In this document: positions 42,640-54,012 of the stretch, piece after piece
Numbering within the stretch: the stretch's first letter is position 1
How the letters are laid out: every line of letters starts with the position of its first letter
Assembly (NCBI GenBank): GCA_030220185.1
Contig: JASPKZ010001601.1
Coordinates: forward strand, 434,001 to 498,000
Length of the DNA: 64,000 nucleotides
Direction: 5' to 3'
Source: Diploptera punctata
Taxonomy: Eukaryota > Arthropoda > Insecta > Blattodea > Blaberidae
The notes under the pieces: model-generated
The model's database searches: none
The model's input: only the letters and a program-made list of their open reading frames with translations
What the model was told of the DNA's origin: nothing
Translations under genes and position numbers: made by a program

Positions 42640-43095
42640 ACTGTTACGGCCTGAGAAAGCGGTTTTCGTGCCATCTTCTCATAGGTCGACCAAGTGACCG
42701 TTTCCCATTTGGACAGTAGTTCATTATTGCCTTGGGGATCCTGGATCTAGCCATTCTTGAGACATGTTCCTTCCAGTTTAGCTGATATCTGGAGATGTAG
42801 TCCAGTATTGGTGACACATTAAGTTCTTGAAGGATTTCTACATTTTTCTTTCGATCCCATTTGGTGTAGCCAGCTGTTCGGCGCAAAAATCTCATCTCAC
42901 AAGCTGTTAGTCTGCTTTCATCTCTCGTCCTTATAGTCCACGCTTCACTGCCATAACATAGGACTGGTCGAGCCATTATTTGATAAAGACGAGTACGAGT
43001 TGATTTTTTGCACTAATGAAGGTTTTAAAACTCTATTAATGATTCCCATTGATTTGCTGAATTTCACATTTGTTGTAATGCCAAATGTGCATTAG
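42640..43095 (-). mobile_element. LINE-B-related copy
   Basis: Minus strand 42,976-42,644 encodes MARPVLCYGSEAWTIRTRDE, CEMRFLRRTAGYTKWDRKK and KRSLGRPMRRWHEN. A plus copy of the same subfamily is at 52,680. Confidence 0.87.
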
Positions 43096-43111
43096 ATACA
43101 GTAGAGAGTTT

Positions 43112-43200
43112 CTTATTCTTCTTCTTTTCCAGGATTAGTTCAATGCGACCCGTCCCGGTCTCAAATCCATCGTTTCCTTGGCCGTCCCAAAGATATTTTT
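43112..43200 (-). mobile_element. Short LINE 3' end
   Basis: Same sequence type as 25,624: tcaatgcgacccgtcccgg and ccttggccgtcccaaag, with a (TTC)n complement tail. Confidence 0.6.
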
Positions 43201-43734
43201 CCATGTGGTCTGTACAATACAGAGTTTGTAGTGGAAAAATGTTGAATATTTACCTCTGAGCCTTGTATATTTATGTAAAGATGTAGGGCTAGATATTAGT
43301 AAATAAAATTTCCACTGAGGATTGTGTCGATTACACGGGTGGGACCTTCCTGAATGCATTAATGCTCGCCCCACTACCTTGTTCTCTTCATGAACTTTGC
43401 ATTATGCAGTTAATTTTGTTGATGGTACATTTAGTAATCGTTTAATGGGTTTTCTACGCGCTGAATAATACACACCCACATTAACGTAATGGAAATATTA
43501 AAATTTCCCGGCATAAAACACGAAGCTACTAAACTGTTTAACTACTCTGTAAATGTTTTACATGTAAAAGCAGTTTTCCACAAGATGCAGCTTGATATGT
43601 TGTATTTTCTGTTTTACTGTAAGTTTACATTTTGTTTTACTAATTTAAAAACCTTTAACATTTGTTTTTTTTATGATGAACATTATCAAATGGTAATCAA
43701 ATTTTAACCCCGTATATGTCACGATATATGCAAT
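43201..43734. other. Unannotated spacer
   Basis: No gene or repeat recognised. Confidence 0.4.
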
Positions 43735-44500
43735 AGCGAGGAGATACTAAAGACCACTAAGTAACAATAAGGAATTGGGACTGGAAGTAAATATCAATAA
43801 AACTAAACATATGGTCACACGTAGAGATACATTATATAATTGAAATGGACAGTTAATGACAAATGAGGGGAATTTTGAGGAAATGGCTGAATTCAAATAC
43901 CTAGGAACAATAATCACAAATAGGAATGAGATGCACAAAGAAATTAAACATAGGCTCAATTCTGGAAATGCGTGCTATTATGCATTGCAGAGACTCTTGC
44001 CTTCCCAACTCCTTCCAAAAAAACCTTAAACTGAAAATATATAAAACTATTATTCTACCAGTTATATTATATGGATGCGAAACATGGACTCTTACTTTAA
44101 GGCAGGAAAGGAGATTACGAGTATTTGACAAAAAGTTCTTAAGAAAATTTTTGGACCAAAGAGAGATGAACAGACAGGTGAATGGAGAAGACTACATAAC
44201 AATGAACTACATGGTCTTTATAGGAAGCCAGATATAATGAGAACAGTTAAGTCTCGTAGACTCCGATGGGCAGGACATGTGGCGCGAATGGGTATGAAAG
44301 ACGTGCATGGAAGCTTCTTGTAGGGAAACCAGAGGGAAAACGCCTAGTTGGTAGACTAAGAATAAGGTGGGAGAATAACATTAACTATGATTTGAGGGAA
44401 GTAGATTATACAGGGAATGATTGGAAAACATTGGCTCACGATAGGGATATATGGAGAGGTTATATCCGTGCGGCCATGAACCTACGGGTTCGATAGTGCA
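43735..44500 (+). mobile_element. LINE-A copy with several frameshifts
   Basis: EVNINKTKHMVTR, EFKYLGTIITNRNEM, YGCETWTLTLRQERR and the AAMNLRVR end lie in three frames. The tail is absent: after cgggttcgatagtgc the sequence switches to a SINE-like tail. Confidence 0.85.
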
Positions 44501-44615
44501 GCTTTTACCAGAAGGCATGTAAAGCAGAGACCCGTGCCGTACATTTATGACACGTAAAAGAACCTCAAGCCTGAAATAAGAGAATTCTTAGAAAAATTTA
44601 TTTACTCTTCCACAT
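44501..44615 (+). mobile_element. SINE-like 3' tail
   Basis: tgacacgtaaaagaacctca and agcctgaaataagagaattc parallel the SINE5 phrase cgtaaaagatccttaagcc. Head absent. Confidence 0.5.
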
Positions 44616-45070
44616 ATGAATTTTAATTGCAATGAACTGTTAAGAGGGATGTTTAATAAAAGCACTGGCTAAAACAAGCGCTAAATTTGATGTAAATGTG
44701 ACGTGTACAGTTTACATGGAGTGACGTCAAATGAGATGTTCTGAGAAATACACAGAACTCACATCCAATGTTAAATATAGCAAGTACAACACACGTGGGC
44801 GTGTCATTGTAAATTTATTTTGTTTGTGGGACACGTGTTGTGACGTCACAAACAGAAATAGCGACGCACTTTGCTTGGATGTCTAACAAAACAGAAGAAG
44901 GGAAGCAAAAACCCGGAACAGCAGGCAACGGTTACGTTGATGAAAAGGTCTGTGTGCGATGTTTTTAAATCGGGAGATGGCTCCTTGGCAAAACACAACT
45001 CAAATCAGAGAAATAACTGGCTTTAAAAATATGAGATCGTTAAAACCGGCTACGATGACCACACTACAGT
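44616..45070. other. Unannotated spacer
   Basis: Nothing recognised. Confidence 0.4.
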
Positions 45071-45366
45071 ATTTTACGCGCTTTATATCAGCTTGACCTG
45101 TATATATCTATCTATGTGAGTGAATCTTTCAAACCGATTTTCACCCACTTAAAATAATTGGATCGACTTGAAACTTTGTATACCTGTAAAAGACCCGTGA
45201 CAATACAATAATTTCATCTTTTTTTTCTAAAATCCTGGCCAGAATCATTAGAAAATCAATAAATATGAAATTATTGTATTGTCACGGGTCCTCTAGAAGT
45301 ATACAAAGTTTCAAGTCGATCCAATGATTTTAAGTGGGTGAAAATCGCGTTGAAAGATTCCATTAC

Positions 45367-45464
<98 letters not shown>
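45367..45464. repeat. (GATA)n microsatellite in Rep-E
   Basis: About 24 perfect units, at the same Rep-E position as 17,013-17,091. Confidence 0.95.
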
Positions 45465-45465
<1 letters not shown>

Positions 45466-45711
45466 CAGGTCAAGCTAATATAAAGCGTGTAAAAAAACGT
45501 GTATTTGCATCTATGTAACGGAATCTTTGAACACGATTTTCACACACTTAGAAACATTGTATCGACTTGAAACTTTGTATACTTGTAAAGGAGCCGTGAC
45601 AATATAATAATTTCATTTTTTGTTTCTAAAATCCTGGCCAGAATCATCAGAAAATCAAAAAAATGAAAACTGGTAAAATAGGTTGCGGACTTGTCGACTT
45701 TTTAGTCAATG

Positions 45712-45804
45712 GTTGTAAGAGCTCAATTTATTAGAGCGGTGAACTCTCGTGGTATATAATTTCAGTAATCCATACGTCGCTGGTTCAAATCCGGCTGGGA
45801 GGGG
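45712..45804 (+). pseudogene. Intron-containing tRNA-Tyr-like segment
   Basis: T arm GCTGGTTCAAATCCGGC and intron-like ggtatataatttcagta are kept. The D loop is altered (gctcaatttattagagc) and the anticodon is lost (actctcg). Confidence 0.7.
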
Positions 45805-46394
45805 TTTTTTTAAAGAGTATTACTGTTAGCTCATACTACAATAGTATCGAATTTAAGGATATTTACATTTTTATCTTATTCTGTAAAATATTAAAACTAA
45901 AAAATAAAAAATTAATAATAGTTTTAAAAAACTAAAACAACACGCTTTATTAGAAAACCGAACTAAAAAATGAAAAATAATTTTAATTTCCAACGCCCTT
46001 GGGATAAAATTAAAGTGGTCAACAAAAAAATCATCTCCAACACATATAGAATAAAACTAGAGTTATCAACAAAAAGAAAATAATTTTACCATCAAAAGCG
46101 AGGGGTCCTTTTTATGATTTTTACATTTTCTTCTTAGAGACTTTACTTTTACCAATATGTGTTTATTATCAAATATATTAATTGATATAGAGCACCCCAC
46201 GCTTTTGACGGTAAAATGATTTTCTTTTTGTTGATAACTCTAGTTTTATTCTATATGTGTTGGAAATGATTTCTTTGTTGGTCACTTTAATTTTATCCCA
46301 AGCGCATTGGAAATTAAAATTATTTTTCAATTTTTAGTTCGGTTTTCTAATAAAGCGTGTTGTTTTAGTTTTTTAAACTAATATTTATTTACTA

Positions 46395-46832
46395 CTAACT
46401 GGCTAATACCCGGCGTGTGCTACTACGCTTGCCCAGGAATCTACTCATTCCGATCTTCTTGGGAAAGACAAAAATGGTTATTGTGAGATATCCGAAAGAG
46501 ATAAACATATGCTGTCGCGGACTTTTTTGTAGAGCTTTTTGAGATATTCAATTCTGTGTACATTAATGCTGTGTATTTGTTATGGTTTAGGCAGCGTAAG
46601 CCATTTAAGCGTCCAAAGAGCTACTTTTTCACGTTTTCCACTACAAAGGGCGATTTTTAAGGGAGTAGGTGTTGAGTATCACAACTCTCTTATAGCCTAT
46701 GTTCATCCCGGGAATCTCCTGAACATTTTGCAAAAAGCAGCACCCCAATCAGATCAACCGTATGGCCGCGAATAAAGTATGAACAAACAAAGAAACAAAC
46801 CAACAAACAAACATTTTTATATATTAGATTAG
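46395..46832 (+). mobile_element. RTE-like 3'-end repeat (aatacccggc type)
   Basis: Opens ctggctaatacccggcg, contains cccgggaatctcctgaac and ends in (ACAA)n then catttttatatattaga, a common RTE-type 3' end arrangement. The 78-codon frame at 46,539 has no catalytic motif. Confidence 0.6.
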
Positions 46833-46834
46833 TG

Positions 46835-46985
46835 ATGTATCCGTTATAGTCTCGGGGTAGCGGACCCGGGTTCCATCCCCGATCGGAACAAGTTTCATAG
46901 ATCATGTTTTTTTTTTTCGGGGTTTTACTTCACCTGTAAGACAAATGCCATGAAACTTATTCCCGAACATCATCTGGTCAATATC
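46835..46985 (+). mobile_element. SINE1, degenerate
   Basis: tagtctcggggtagcg, ACCCGGGTTCCATCCCCGAT and cacctgtaagacaaatgcc identify it; about 20 bp of the head are missing. Confidence 0.7.
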
Positions 46986-47339
46986 ATATTTCTCCATCTT
47001 TAGTATGAATGGTGTGTTTCGTCTTCTGATGTCACGGAGGCCCTGAGATTTAGCTGATCACACATTCGGGGAGGCACTACATGTCCTTGTGTCGTCAAAT
47101 GTGTGCGTTCCACAGTTTCAAATCCCTGTCCCGACAGGCCGTGTTACTCTCATACTCGGTTGGCATGTGACATGATATAAACAAAGAAAATAAAGAATTA
47201 GTGATATATATCAATAAGAAATAAATACTTTTTTTTCTATTCCAAATCTCTCTCTCCCTTGTCCTTATTTCAACCTCTCTGTGCAGGTATTTTCATGTGC
47301 TCCCATTCCAACTAATAAAGTTGTGTGTATAATGGAATT
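46986..47339. other. Unannotated spacer
   Basis: Nothing recognised with confidence. Confidence 0.4.
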
Positions 47340-47845
47340 CCCTTCCGCTCTTTGTCAGAGACTGTCAAACTATAACATCCTTCAAAAACAAATTAAAGAA
47401 TTATTTAATAACAAACTAACTTATACACCTCACTGATAATATTCTTTTAACAATTAATACATTTAATTATCTATGAAAATAATATTAAGATTAACAAATA
47501 TTTTCTTTTCTTTTGTTTTAAATATTGTACAAACGTAAAATTAGTTTTGTATATCTCATTATTTTTCTTTCTTTTATATATACATTAGACAGGGACAATT
47601 TAATATGTCTTGCTTGTATACATTTTATTATTAGTTTTAGTCTTAATTTTAACTAACATTAACTGGTTGCATTATAGATCGTAATATAATAGATATTATC
47701 TTTTTGGTCAAATCTTCATTTAGTATTTAATATTAGAGTTAATTATGATTGCTATATTATGATGTAACATATGTTTGTCCTGGTGAGTGGAAGAGAAGGC
47801 CGCATGGCCTTAACTCCACTAGGCTAAATAAATAAATCTAAATCT
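47340..47845 (+). mobile_element. CR1-like LINE 3' end
   Basis: The end cgcatggccttaactccac, then ctaaataaataaatctaaat, parallels 27,895-27,955. The upstream FK--L---L-like frame (cttcaaaaacaaattaaaga) is the last of the ORF. Tail is (ATCTAA)n rather than (TTA)n. Confidence 0.65.
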
Positions 47846-48014
47846 AAATATATAATTAAATTATAACAATTTCTCAATTATTTTGTTTAAATAATGTGTT
47901 CCAGGGACCATTCCCTCCTCCACGGTCATTTCCAGACAAGAGGAAAGCAAAAGTAAGAACATTCGATATTGACAAGTAAAACAAGTACATCGTGGTAAAA
48001 GATTCAGCGCTTTG
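47846..48014. other. Spacer
   Basis: Nothing recognised. Confidence 0.4.
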
Positions 48015-48208
48015 TGGCTGTGGTCTATAACTGGTGTTTCGTCCGCAACTGCGGAGAGCATCTTCAGTGGCGAGTGTTTCTAGGTGGTGTTACCTTGTCG
48101 TAGATTAGGGTGTAAGTGTCTACGACAAGGGAACACCACCTAGAAACACTCGCACCTGAAGATGCCCTCCGCAGTTGAGGGAGAAACACCAGTTATAGAC
48201 CACAGCCA
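48015..48208. repeat. Long imperfect hairpin, about 89-bp arms
   Basis: Arm 1 (48,015-48,103) contains ggtctataactggtgtttcg and cgagtgtttctaggtggtgt. Arm 2 (48,120-48,208) contains aacaccacctagaaacactc and gaaacaccagttatagacc. The loop is 16 bp. A few mismatches lie around the ccgcaactgcgg segment. Each arm also contains a small internal hairpin (tccgcagttgcgga). Confidence 0.85.
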
Positions 48209-48392
48209 CAGCCCGGAACCTTTTAACATTATGATTACCGGCCCTGAAAGCCTGCATTCCACAAGGCAAGAATATGTTTGTTTATTAAATTGAAACCACA
48301 TGTCAGGGGAGAAGATTACATAACTGTGAACTAATGATATAATAATAAAAATAATATTATTATTAATAATAATATTCTTGTATCTTGTAAGC

Positions 48393-48925
48393 CCATGTTT
48401 CCCTTAACAAAGATTTAGGCGCTCTCCCCCTACAGGGAAAAATTTGAACCATACTAATTTAAAATATATATGTAGTCAATACGCCCATTTCACCAATTAA
48501 TGTTTTAAAATGGTCAACAAGTTTCTACAGCCAAGCTGTCATTCTCAAGACCAGAATGACAGCTTGGCTGTAGAAACTTGTTGACCATTTTAAAACATTA
48601 ATTGGTGAAATGGGCATATTGACTACATATATATTTTAATATTATATCACCAAGAAGATCACTTGTGTATTACATACTAATTTAGTTACACTTGTTTTCG
48701 TATAGATGTAATTTGAGTGGTCCGTGGTCAGCGTTCCGCCTCATACTGACATCTAGGAAACCAAGGTAGTACTAGGACGGGAAACTTCGGTAAATTTTGC
48801 TTAGAGGCCTTTTCTTTCAGGCTTAAGGATCTTTTACGAGCCTGAAAATCTTCAGACTCGTGACCCACGGCTTAAAGTCCCTCCCGGAGGACTTCCTCCT
48901 TGGATTCTTCCATCTTAAAAAAATA
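48393..48925 (-). mobile_element. SINE5, inverted copy interrupted by foldback
   Basis: Complement of 32,300-32,680, from gtaagcccatgtttccctt to ccttggattcttccatct. The tRNA-like head is missing. A 213-bp foldback lies at 48,461-48,673. Confidence 0.85.
48461..48673. mobile_element. Foldback element with 85-bp arms and 10-bp TSD
   Basis: Arms 48,461-48,545 and 48,553-48,637 are complementary with one mismatch and a 7-bp loop (caagacc). A 36-bp non-palindromic segment follows. TSD atactaattt at 48,451-48,460 and 48,674-48,683. The SINE5 copy at 32,286 shows the uninterrupted target. Confidence 0.92.
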
Positions 48926-48926
48926 A

Positions 48927-48987
<61 letters not shown>
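48926..48987. repeat. (AAT)n microsatellite
   Basis: About 19 units between SINE5 and a LINE-A fragment. Confidence 0.93.
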
Positions 48988-48989
48988 TA

Positions 48990-49310
48990 TTTATTCTGGC
49001 ATGGTCTTTATAGGAAGCCACATATAATAAGAACAGTTAAGTCTCGTAGACTGCGATGGGCAGGACATGTTGCGCGTATGGGGAATAAAAGACGTGCATG
49101 GAAGTTTCTTGTAGGAAAACCAGAGGGAAAACGCCCAGTTGGTAGACCAATAATGAGGTGGGAGAATAACATTAACTATAATTTGAGGGAATTATATTAT
49201 ACAGGGGATGATTGGAAAACATTGGATCAGGATAGGGATATATGGAGAGCTTATGTCCGCGCAGCCATGAACCTACGGGTTCGATAGTCCCACTGAGTTA
49301 GTTAGTTAGG
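48990..49310 (+). mobile_element. LINE-A 3' fragment
   Basis: Open frame 48,985-49,287 with RRLRWAGHVARMGNKRRAWK, RPIMRWENNINYNLREL and the AAMNLRVR end; tail GAGTTAGTTAGTTAGG. Confidence 0.88.
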
Positions 49311-49329
49311 CTATTTAATGAGAACTGGC

Positions 49330-49460
49330 GAGTATGAGAAGTGTTTTTTTATGTTATATTGAAGGAAGAATGAATAGAGGTCGGCCTAGATTGAGATGGT
49401 TAAACTGTGAAGAAAATGAGCTGCAGTGTTTGGGATGTGAAAGAAGACAGCTGAAGATCA
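49330..49460 (+). mobile_element. LINE C-terminal remnant
   Basis: YIEGRMNRGRPRLRWLNCEE then LQCLGCERRQLK resembles the last 40 codons of an RTE-like ORF. No tail. Confidence 0.55.
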
Positions 49461-49686
49461 AGTTGAAGGGGGTGTCATTCTCAAGTAGACACACTCTAAG
49501 AGCTGTTATGCTATAGAACAGGGTTTCTCTACTTTCCTATCCATGGAAACCTTTAAAACGCAAAATAAAACTGGAATTCAGTCGAATATTAGTGATGTGT
49601 ACAGACATTTTACAGAAAATGTTGAACACCGTGTCCATAAATATAGTATCATACCTTTAACTACTACTACGTCGCTTTGGATAATC
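49461..49686. other. Spacer
   Basis: Nothing recognised. Confidence 0.4.
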
Positions 49687-49687
49687 T

Positions 49688-50320
49688 TTCTTCTTCTTCT
49701 TCCTTCCAAGTATTAGACCAAGGCCTGTTATGATCCTATAGAAAATGTTCCCTCGAGCGTTTCATAGGACGGCCCAGTGATCTTCGTCCTCTTGGTATAT
49801 AATTATAAACAGCTTTGGGGATCCGATTTGAACTCATTCTTTCAAGATGGTGTTTCCAATTTAGTTGGTACTGTTTAATATGTTCCAAAATTGGCGTAGT
49901 CTTCAATTCTTTTAAGATATCGGTGTTCCTTTTCCGATCCCATCTGGTGTAACCCGCTGTTCTGCGCATGAATCTCATTTCACAAGCCGTTATTCTGCTT
50001 TCATGTTGTCTTTTTAGTGTCCATGCTTCACTACCATAGGTCAACACTGGTCTAGCCAAAGTGTTATATAAACGTAATCTAGTGTTTTATTTTTTTTTTG
50101 TACACGAGATGGTTTCATAACTTGATTAATAATTCCCAAACTTTTATTATAACTAGAATTTTTTTCAGGGATATCCTTTTCACCCCAGATAGAGAGATAA
50201 TATCCAAGATATTTAAACTGTCCTTCCCATATTATATTAAGGAGAATAAGAAATCTATCTAATTTTTTTAGTGGATAACCGTATCTAAATGAAATTGGTG
50301 ACAAATAAAAGAGAAACTCA
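49688..50320 (-). mobile_element. LINE-B, extended copy
   Basis: Besides the ARPVLTYGSEAWTLKRQHES to SLGRPMKRS segment (50,059-49,736), upstream minus-strand sequence adds EGQFKYLGYYLSIWGEKDIP and ISFRYGYPLKKLDRFL-like residues, longer than other LINE-B copies. Frame breaks near 50,085 (T-run). Tail (TTC)n at 49,690. Confidence 0.85.
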
Positions 50321-50387
50321 AAAAGTTTTTGCTTTACCTCATAGACATTAATGTGGCAGGTCCTTCACTGCAATCATAGCATTTGCA

Positions 50388-50605
50388 TGCTATTCTTGCA
50401 GCTTTACTAGGGAATTGTAGGTGTGGTAGCTTCCCGTTGCTTTCCACACCGGTGAAGGATGATGGTGATGATGATGATGATAAGGATGATGATGATGATG
50501 GCCATATGATTTCGGGGACCGTTTGGACCTTAAAGTTTTCCTGACATTTGTCTTACAGGTGAGGAAAAACCCCGATAAAAACCTCACCCAGAAAAACTGT
50601 CCCGT
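50388..50605 (-). mobile_element. SINE1, inverted, headless
   Basis: Complement of the second-subtype body: gctttactagggaattgtag, then (GATGATG)n, ttaaagttttcctgacattt and cagaaaaactgtcccgtccg. It stops inside the B-box region. Confidence 0.8.
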
Positions 50606-51134
50606 CCGGGGACACGCGTTACTGTGGCTAAGATATACGTTAAAAATATAAATTAAGTTGCTGTCTTTCACCCAGATACTTAAAACTAATACTTACACAC
50701 GAAATTAATAATATTGAAAATAAAATAAACACCGAACACACTTAAATTATGAAATAATCAATATTTGTAACTCAATTGAAATTCCCAGTTGCAACAAAAA
50801 GCACAGCCATCTGGATCTCTCTTTGTTAAATAATAAACCAATCACCTTACAAATTACCTTACACCACCATCTGTTAGAATTATATGGAACTCACAGATAA
50901 TTACACCGCCATCTGTTACAATCGTATGGAACTCACAGATAATTATAACTCTTTGTTAAATAATAAACAAATAATTTGCAATAAAAAAATAATGCGACTA
51001 TAAATTTACTTATAAATTACCCTATGTCTCAAGTTGGATCAAACTGCACACAGTGTGCAAAATTTTATTAAAATTGGTTAAGTAGTTTAGGATTCCATCG
51101 CGGACAAACAATGTGACACGAAATTATATGTGTG

Positions 51135-51184
<50 letters not shown>

Positions 51185-51185
51185 C
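50606..51185 (+). mobile_element. RTE-like LINE 3' end
   Basis: gtttaggattccatcgcgg and caaactgcacacagtgtgc followed by (TA)n (51,131-51,180) resemble the 3' ends of RTE-type elements known from many arthropods. A partial internal duplication, ccatctgtta-n-gaactcacagataatt, occurs twice (about 50,873 and 50,910). Confidence 0.6.
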
Positions 51186-51628
51186 ATAAATGAAATGCAG
51201 TCAACTCTAATTCGCATCACAATTCAGGTACTTAAGCTCTCTTTTTCGGGGGGGGGGGAATGTTTGAAATAGATGAGTGGGACCCGTGTTTTTGTTTACG
51301 TCTGCATATTTATTAAATATCGGGTTTACCTAATGATGGAAAGGTAAGTCCCATGTGTGACAAAACAATCCAGACTGTTCCAGTATTTAATGTTGATACA
51401 CGTAGAGACCTGCATAGGAAAACGCCAGTTTCACATAAGTATGCCCTAAAAATACTTACAGAAGTGGAATTGCAATAGCTTTCTTTGATAACACTCGAGG
51501 CTTTCTTTTCAGGCTGTGCCAAGAATCCATCACAGGGAGATTCTTAAACTGGTGTTAAAAAGATGAGTCAGAAAATTCCAAAGATTAAAAATTGAAATAA
51601 TGGATCTTCTTGTTGATAAACATTATCA
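51186..51628. other. Unannotated spacer
   Basis: A G10 run lies at 51,250. No gene recognised. Confidence 0.4.
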
Positions 51629-51631
51629 AAT

Positions 51632-52497
51632 TAAATAAATAATAGTTTAAACAAACTAAAACAACACTCTTTATAAAAAACCGAACTAAAAAATGAAAAA
51701 TAATTTTAATTTCCAAGTGGTCAACAAAAAAATCATTTGCAACACATCTAGTATAAAACTAGAGTTATCTACAAAAAAAAATTTACCACCAAAAGCGTGG
51801 GGTGCTTTTTATGGTTTCTACATTTTCTTCTTACATACTTTACTTTTACCAATATCTGTTTATTATCAAATATATTAATTGATATAGAGCACCCCACGCT
51901 TTTGTAGGTAATTTTTTTGTAGGTAACTCTAGTTTTATTCTATATGTGTTGGAGATGATTTTTTTGTTGACCACTTTAATTTTATCCCAAGCGTGTTGGA
52001 AATCAATATTATTTTTCATTTTTTAGTTCGGTTTTCTAATAAAGCGTGTTCTTTTAGTTTTTTAACTATTATTTAGTTTTTATTTTTTAGTTTGGTTTTC
52101 TAAAAATGTAAATATCTTTAAATTCGATACTATTGTAGTATGAGCTAAAAGTAATACTCTTCTAAAAAAATCCTCCGGGCCGGGTTTGAACCAGCCACCT
52201 CTGGATTACTGAAATTATATACCATTACAGTCCACCGCTCTACCAACTGAGCTACTACGATAGACTAAAAAGTCGATACGTACGCAACCTATTATACCGT
52301 TCTTTATTTTCTTGATGTCCTGATGATCCTGGCCAGGATCTTGGAAACAAATTATGAAATTATTGTATTGTCATTGGTCCTTTAGAAGTATACAAAGTTT
52401 CAAGTCGATCCATGTTTTTAAGTGGGTGAAAATCGTGTTGAAATATTCCGTTAAATAGACAGATACAGGTCAAACTAATATAAAGCGCGTGATAGCA
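51632..52497 (-). mobile_element. Composite element, inverted copy
   Basis: Order along the plus strand: Rep-D (51,632-52,080), linker, tRNA-Tyr-like (minus), gactaaaaagtcgatacg, single Rep-E, aaagcgcgt. Same module order as the 21,979 and 45,073 copies read in reverse, with a shorter Rep-E section. Confidence 0.78.
52171..52260 (-). pseudogene. Intron-containing tRNA-Tyr-like segment, best preserved
   Basis: Minus strand: TAGCTCAGTTGGTAGAGC, GGTGGACTGTAA with GTA anticodon, an 18-nt intron-like tggtatataatttcagta, then ATCCAG, and GCTGGTTCAAACCCGGC. In insects tRNA-Tyr genes commonly carry an intron one base 3' of the anticodon, as here. Acceptor ends (tcgtag/ggagga) no longer pair. Confidence 0.78.
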
Positions 52498-52678
52498 CTC
52501 CATTCATGAAAACAGTTAAAAACAAGTCAACGCGTTTCGGATACTACGTGGCCATTATCAATACTGAGCCCAGTGGATGACTGAATATTAAATGCTCATA
52601 CATTTTGTATCAGAAACTAAGGATCAAATACAGAACTCAGGAAAGAAGAAATTTATAATATTAATTGCATTATAGTGG
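52498..52678. other. Spacer with possible Penelope-like phrase
   Basis: acgcgtttcggatactacg then tggccattatcaatactg resembles sequence near Penelope-like elements, from recollection only. Confidence 0.25.
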
Positions 52679-52679
52679 A

Positions 52680-53010
52680 CTATAAGAACGAGAGATGAAA
52701 GCAGATTAACAGCTTGTGAGATGAGATTTATGCGCCGAACAGCTGGCTACACCAAATGGGATCGAAAGAAAAATGTAGAAATCCTTCAAGAACTTAATGT
52801 GTCACCAATACTGGACTACATCTCCAGATATCAGCTAAACTGGAAGCAACATGTCTCAAGAATGGCTAGATCCAGGATCCCCAAGGCACTGTCCAAATGG
52901 GAAACGGTCACTTGGTCGACCTATGAAAAGATGGCACGAAACCCGCTTTCTCAGGCCGTAACAATTCTTCTAGGACTAATACCTGGCAGGATGATGATGA
53001 TGATGATGAT
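52680..53010 (+). mobile_element. LINE-B-related copy
   Basis: MRFMRRTAGYTKWDRKKNVE and LNWKQHVSRMARSRIPKA, a frame change, then a tail of (GATGAT)n at 52,992-53,011. Opposite-strand relative of 42,640. Confidence 0.85.
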
Positions 53011-53074
53011 GAATTGCATTATAGTATGATCTACAATTTCCACTGTTTACATACGCCCATTAAAATCGCAATAA

Positions 53075-53285
53075 ACACAACCACACGTTTCTGATTTGTT
53101 TTCAAACACCGCCCTTTACTTTAATTGTATAAATATTTTAAACTATATTTAAGTAATGATTTCCGAGTAAACAATTTAATTTTATTAGTTACATACAAAT
53201 GGCATTCTTGATTTCCAAATCATATAGATAAATTCTAGAATTTGTCGATGATTCGGAAATCACTCGTGGCAATACTTATGATAAC
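53075..53285 (+). mobile_element. Rep-G 3' fragment
   Basis: tcaaacaccgccctttac to cactcgtggcaatacttatg, including a version of the terminal palindrome. Confidence 0.65.
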
Positions 53286-53765
53286 CTTGAGAATTAATTA
53301 AGAAAATTGAAATAATTTCTATTAAAACAGACAGTTGAATACACTCGATAATAAACTCGCGGTAAACTCAACGATCTTAGACATGGTATGAGCAAAAATA
53401 AAAATGTGCAATGTCTCAAAATTAAAATTGAATAAAACAATGCATTTTGTACGTAAAACTTTATCATAAAATTTAGATGCGAAAGTTAGACGCAGGAAAC
53501 CATAAAATAGAGTTTTTACGCTTATCTGACTGGCAAAAGCGGAACTAAACAATTTGTTTCCTTAGTAAAGAAGAAGTCTCTAAACAAAACAAGATTATGG
53601 TCTTTCGGTAAATCCTGGCACAGAACACAATGCGCACACCTTATCTATGAACCAGAAAACCTGTACTCGGATTTGCCCAAACAAACTACACTCAGCCGGA
53701 TATGTGTCCCCCTTCATATCGATGTTTATTTATAACGGGTTTGTTCACAGTAACTCCATTTAAAC
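53286..53765. other. Unannotated spacer
   Basis: Nothing recognised. Confidence 0.4.
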
Positions 53766-53769
53766 AATA

Positions 53770-54012
53770 GGCCACACACATGCATAATGTTTGCGTTCGA
53801 TTCATTTTCAATATCCGCCGTTATGACCATATTTCCAAACACTTTAATAACCTCTCTTGGCTCCGTCTTACTGACAGACGTAAATTGCACTCTCTTTCAC
53901 TACTTTTCAAGCTTCTGAATTCCTACACTCCTAGTTGCCTGGCGTCCAGATTTGAGAAGTTATCCTCTTACCACAATATTGACACTAGGTCACAAGATAA
54001 CAGTCTGGTAAC
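53770..54012 (+). mobile_element. CR1/jockey-like LINE C-terminal fragment
   Basis: CVRFIFNIRRYDHISKHFNN, LRLTDRRKLHSLSLLFKLLN and NIDTRSQDNSLV. The 3' remainder is missing: it fuses at about 54,012 to LINE-A. Confidence 0.85.

Larger units (their letters stand above)
45073..46390 (+). mobile_element. Composite element, longest copy
   Basis: Starts acgcgctttatatcagcttg. Rep-E occurs three times (plus at 45,073-45,262, minus at 45,263-45,497 with a GATA run, plus at 45,505-45,660), then gttgcggacttgtcgac, the tRNA-Tyr-like segment, the linker and Rep-D (45,910-46,385). The inverted Rep-E inside distinguishes it from the 21,979 copy. Confidence 0.78.

Noticed and set aside
48120..48208. Hammerhead ribozyme in the hairpin arm (ctgaaga, stem, gaaac)
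   Set aside because: The core-like CTGANGA and GAAA are there with a stem between them, but no pairing for helix I could be found and the spacing before the stem is off.
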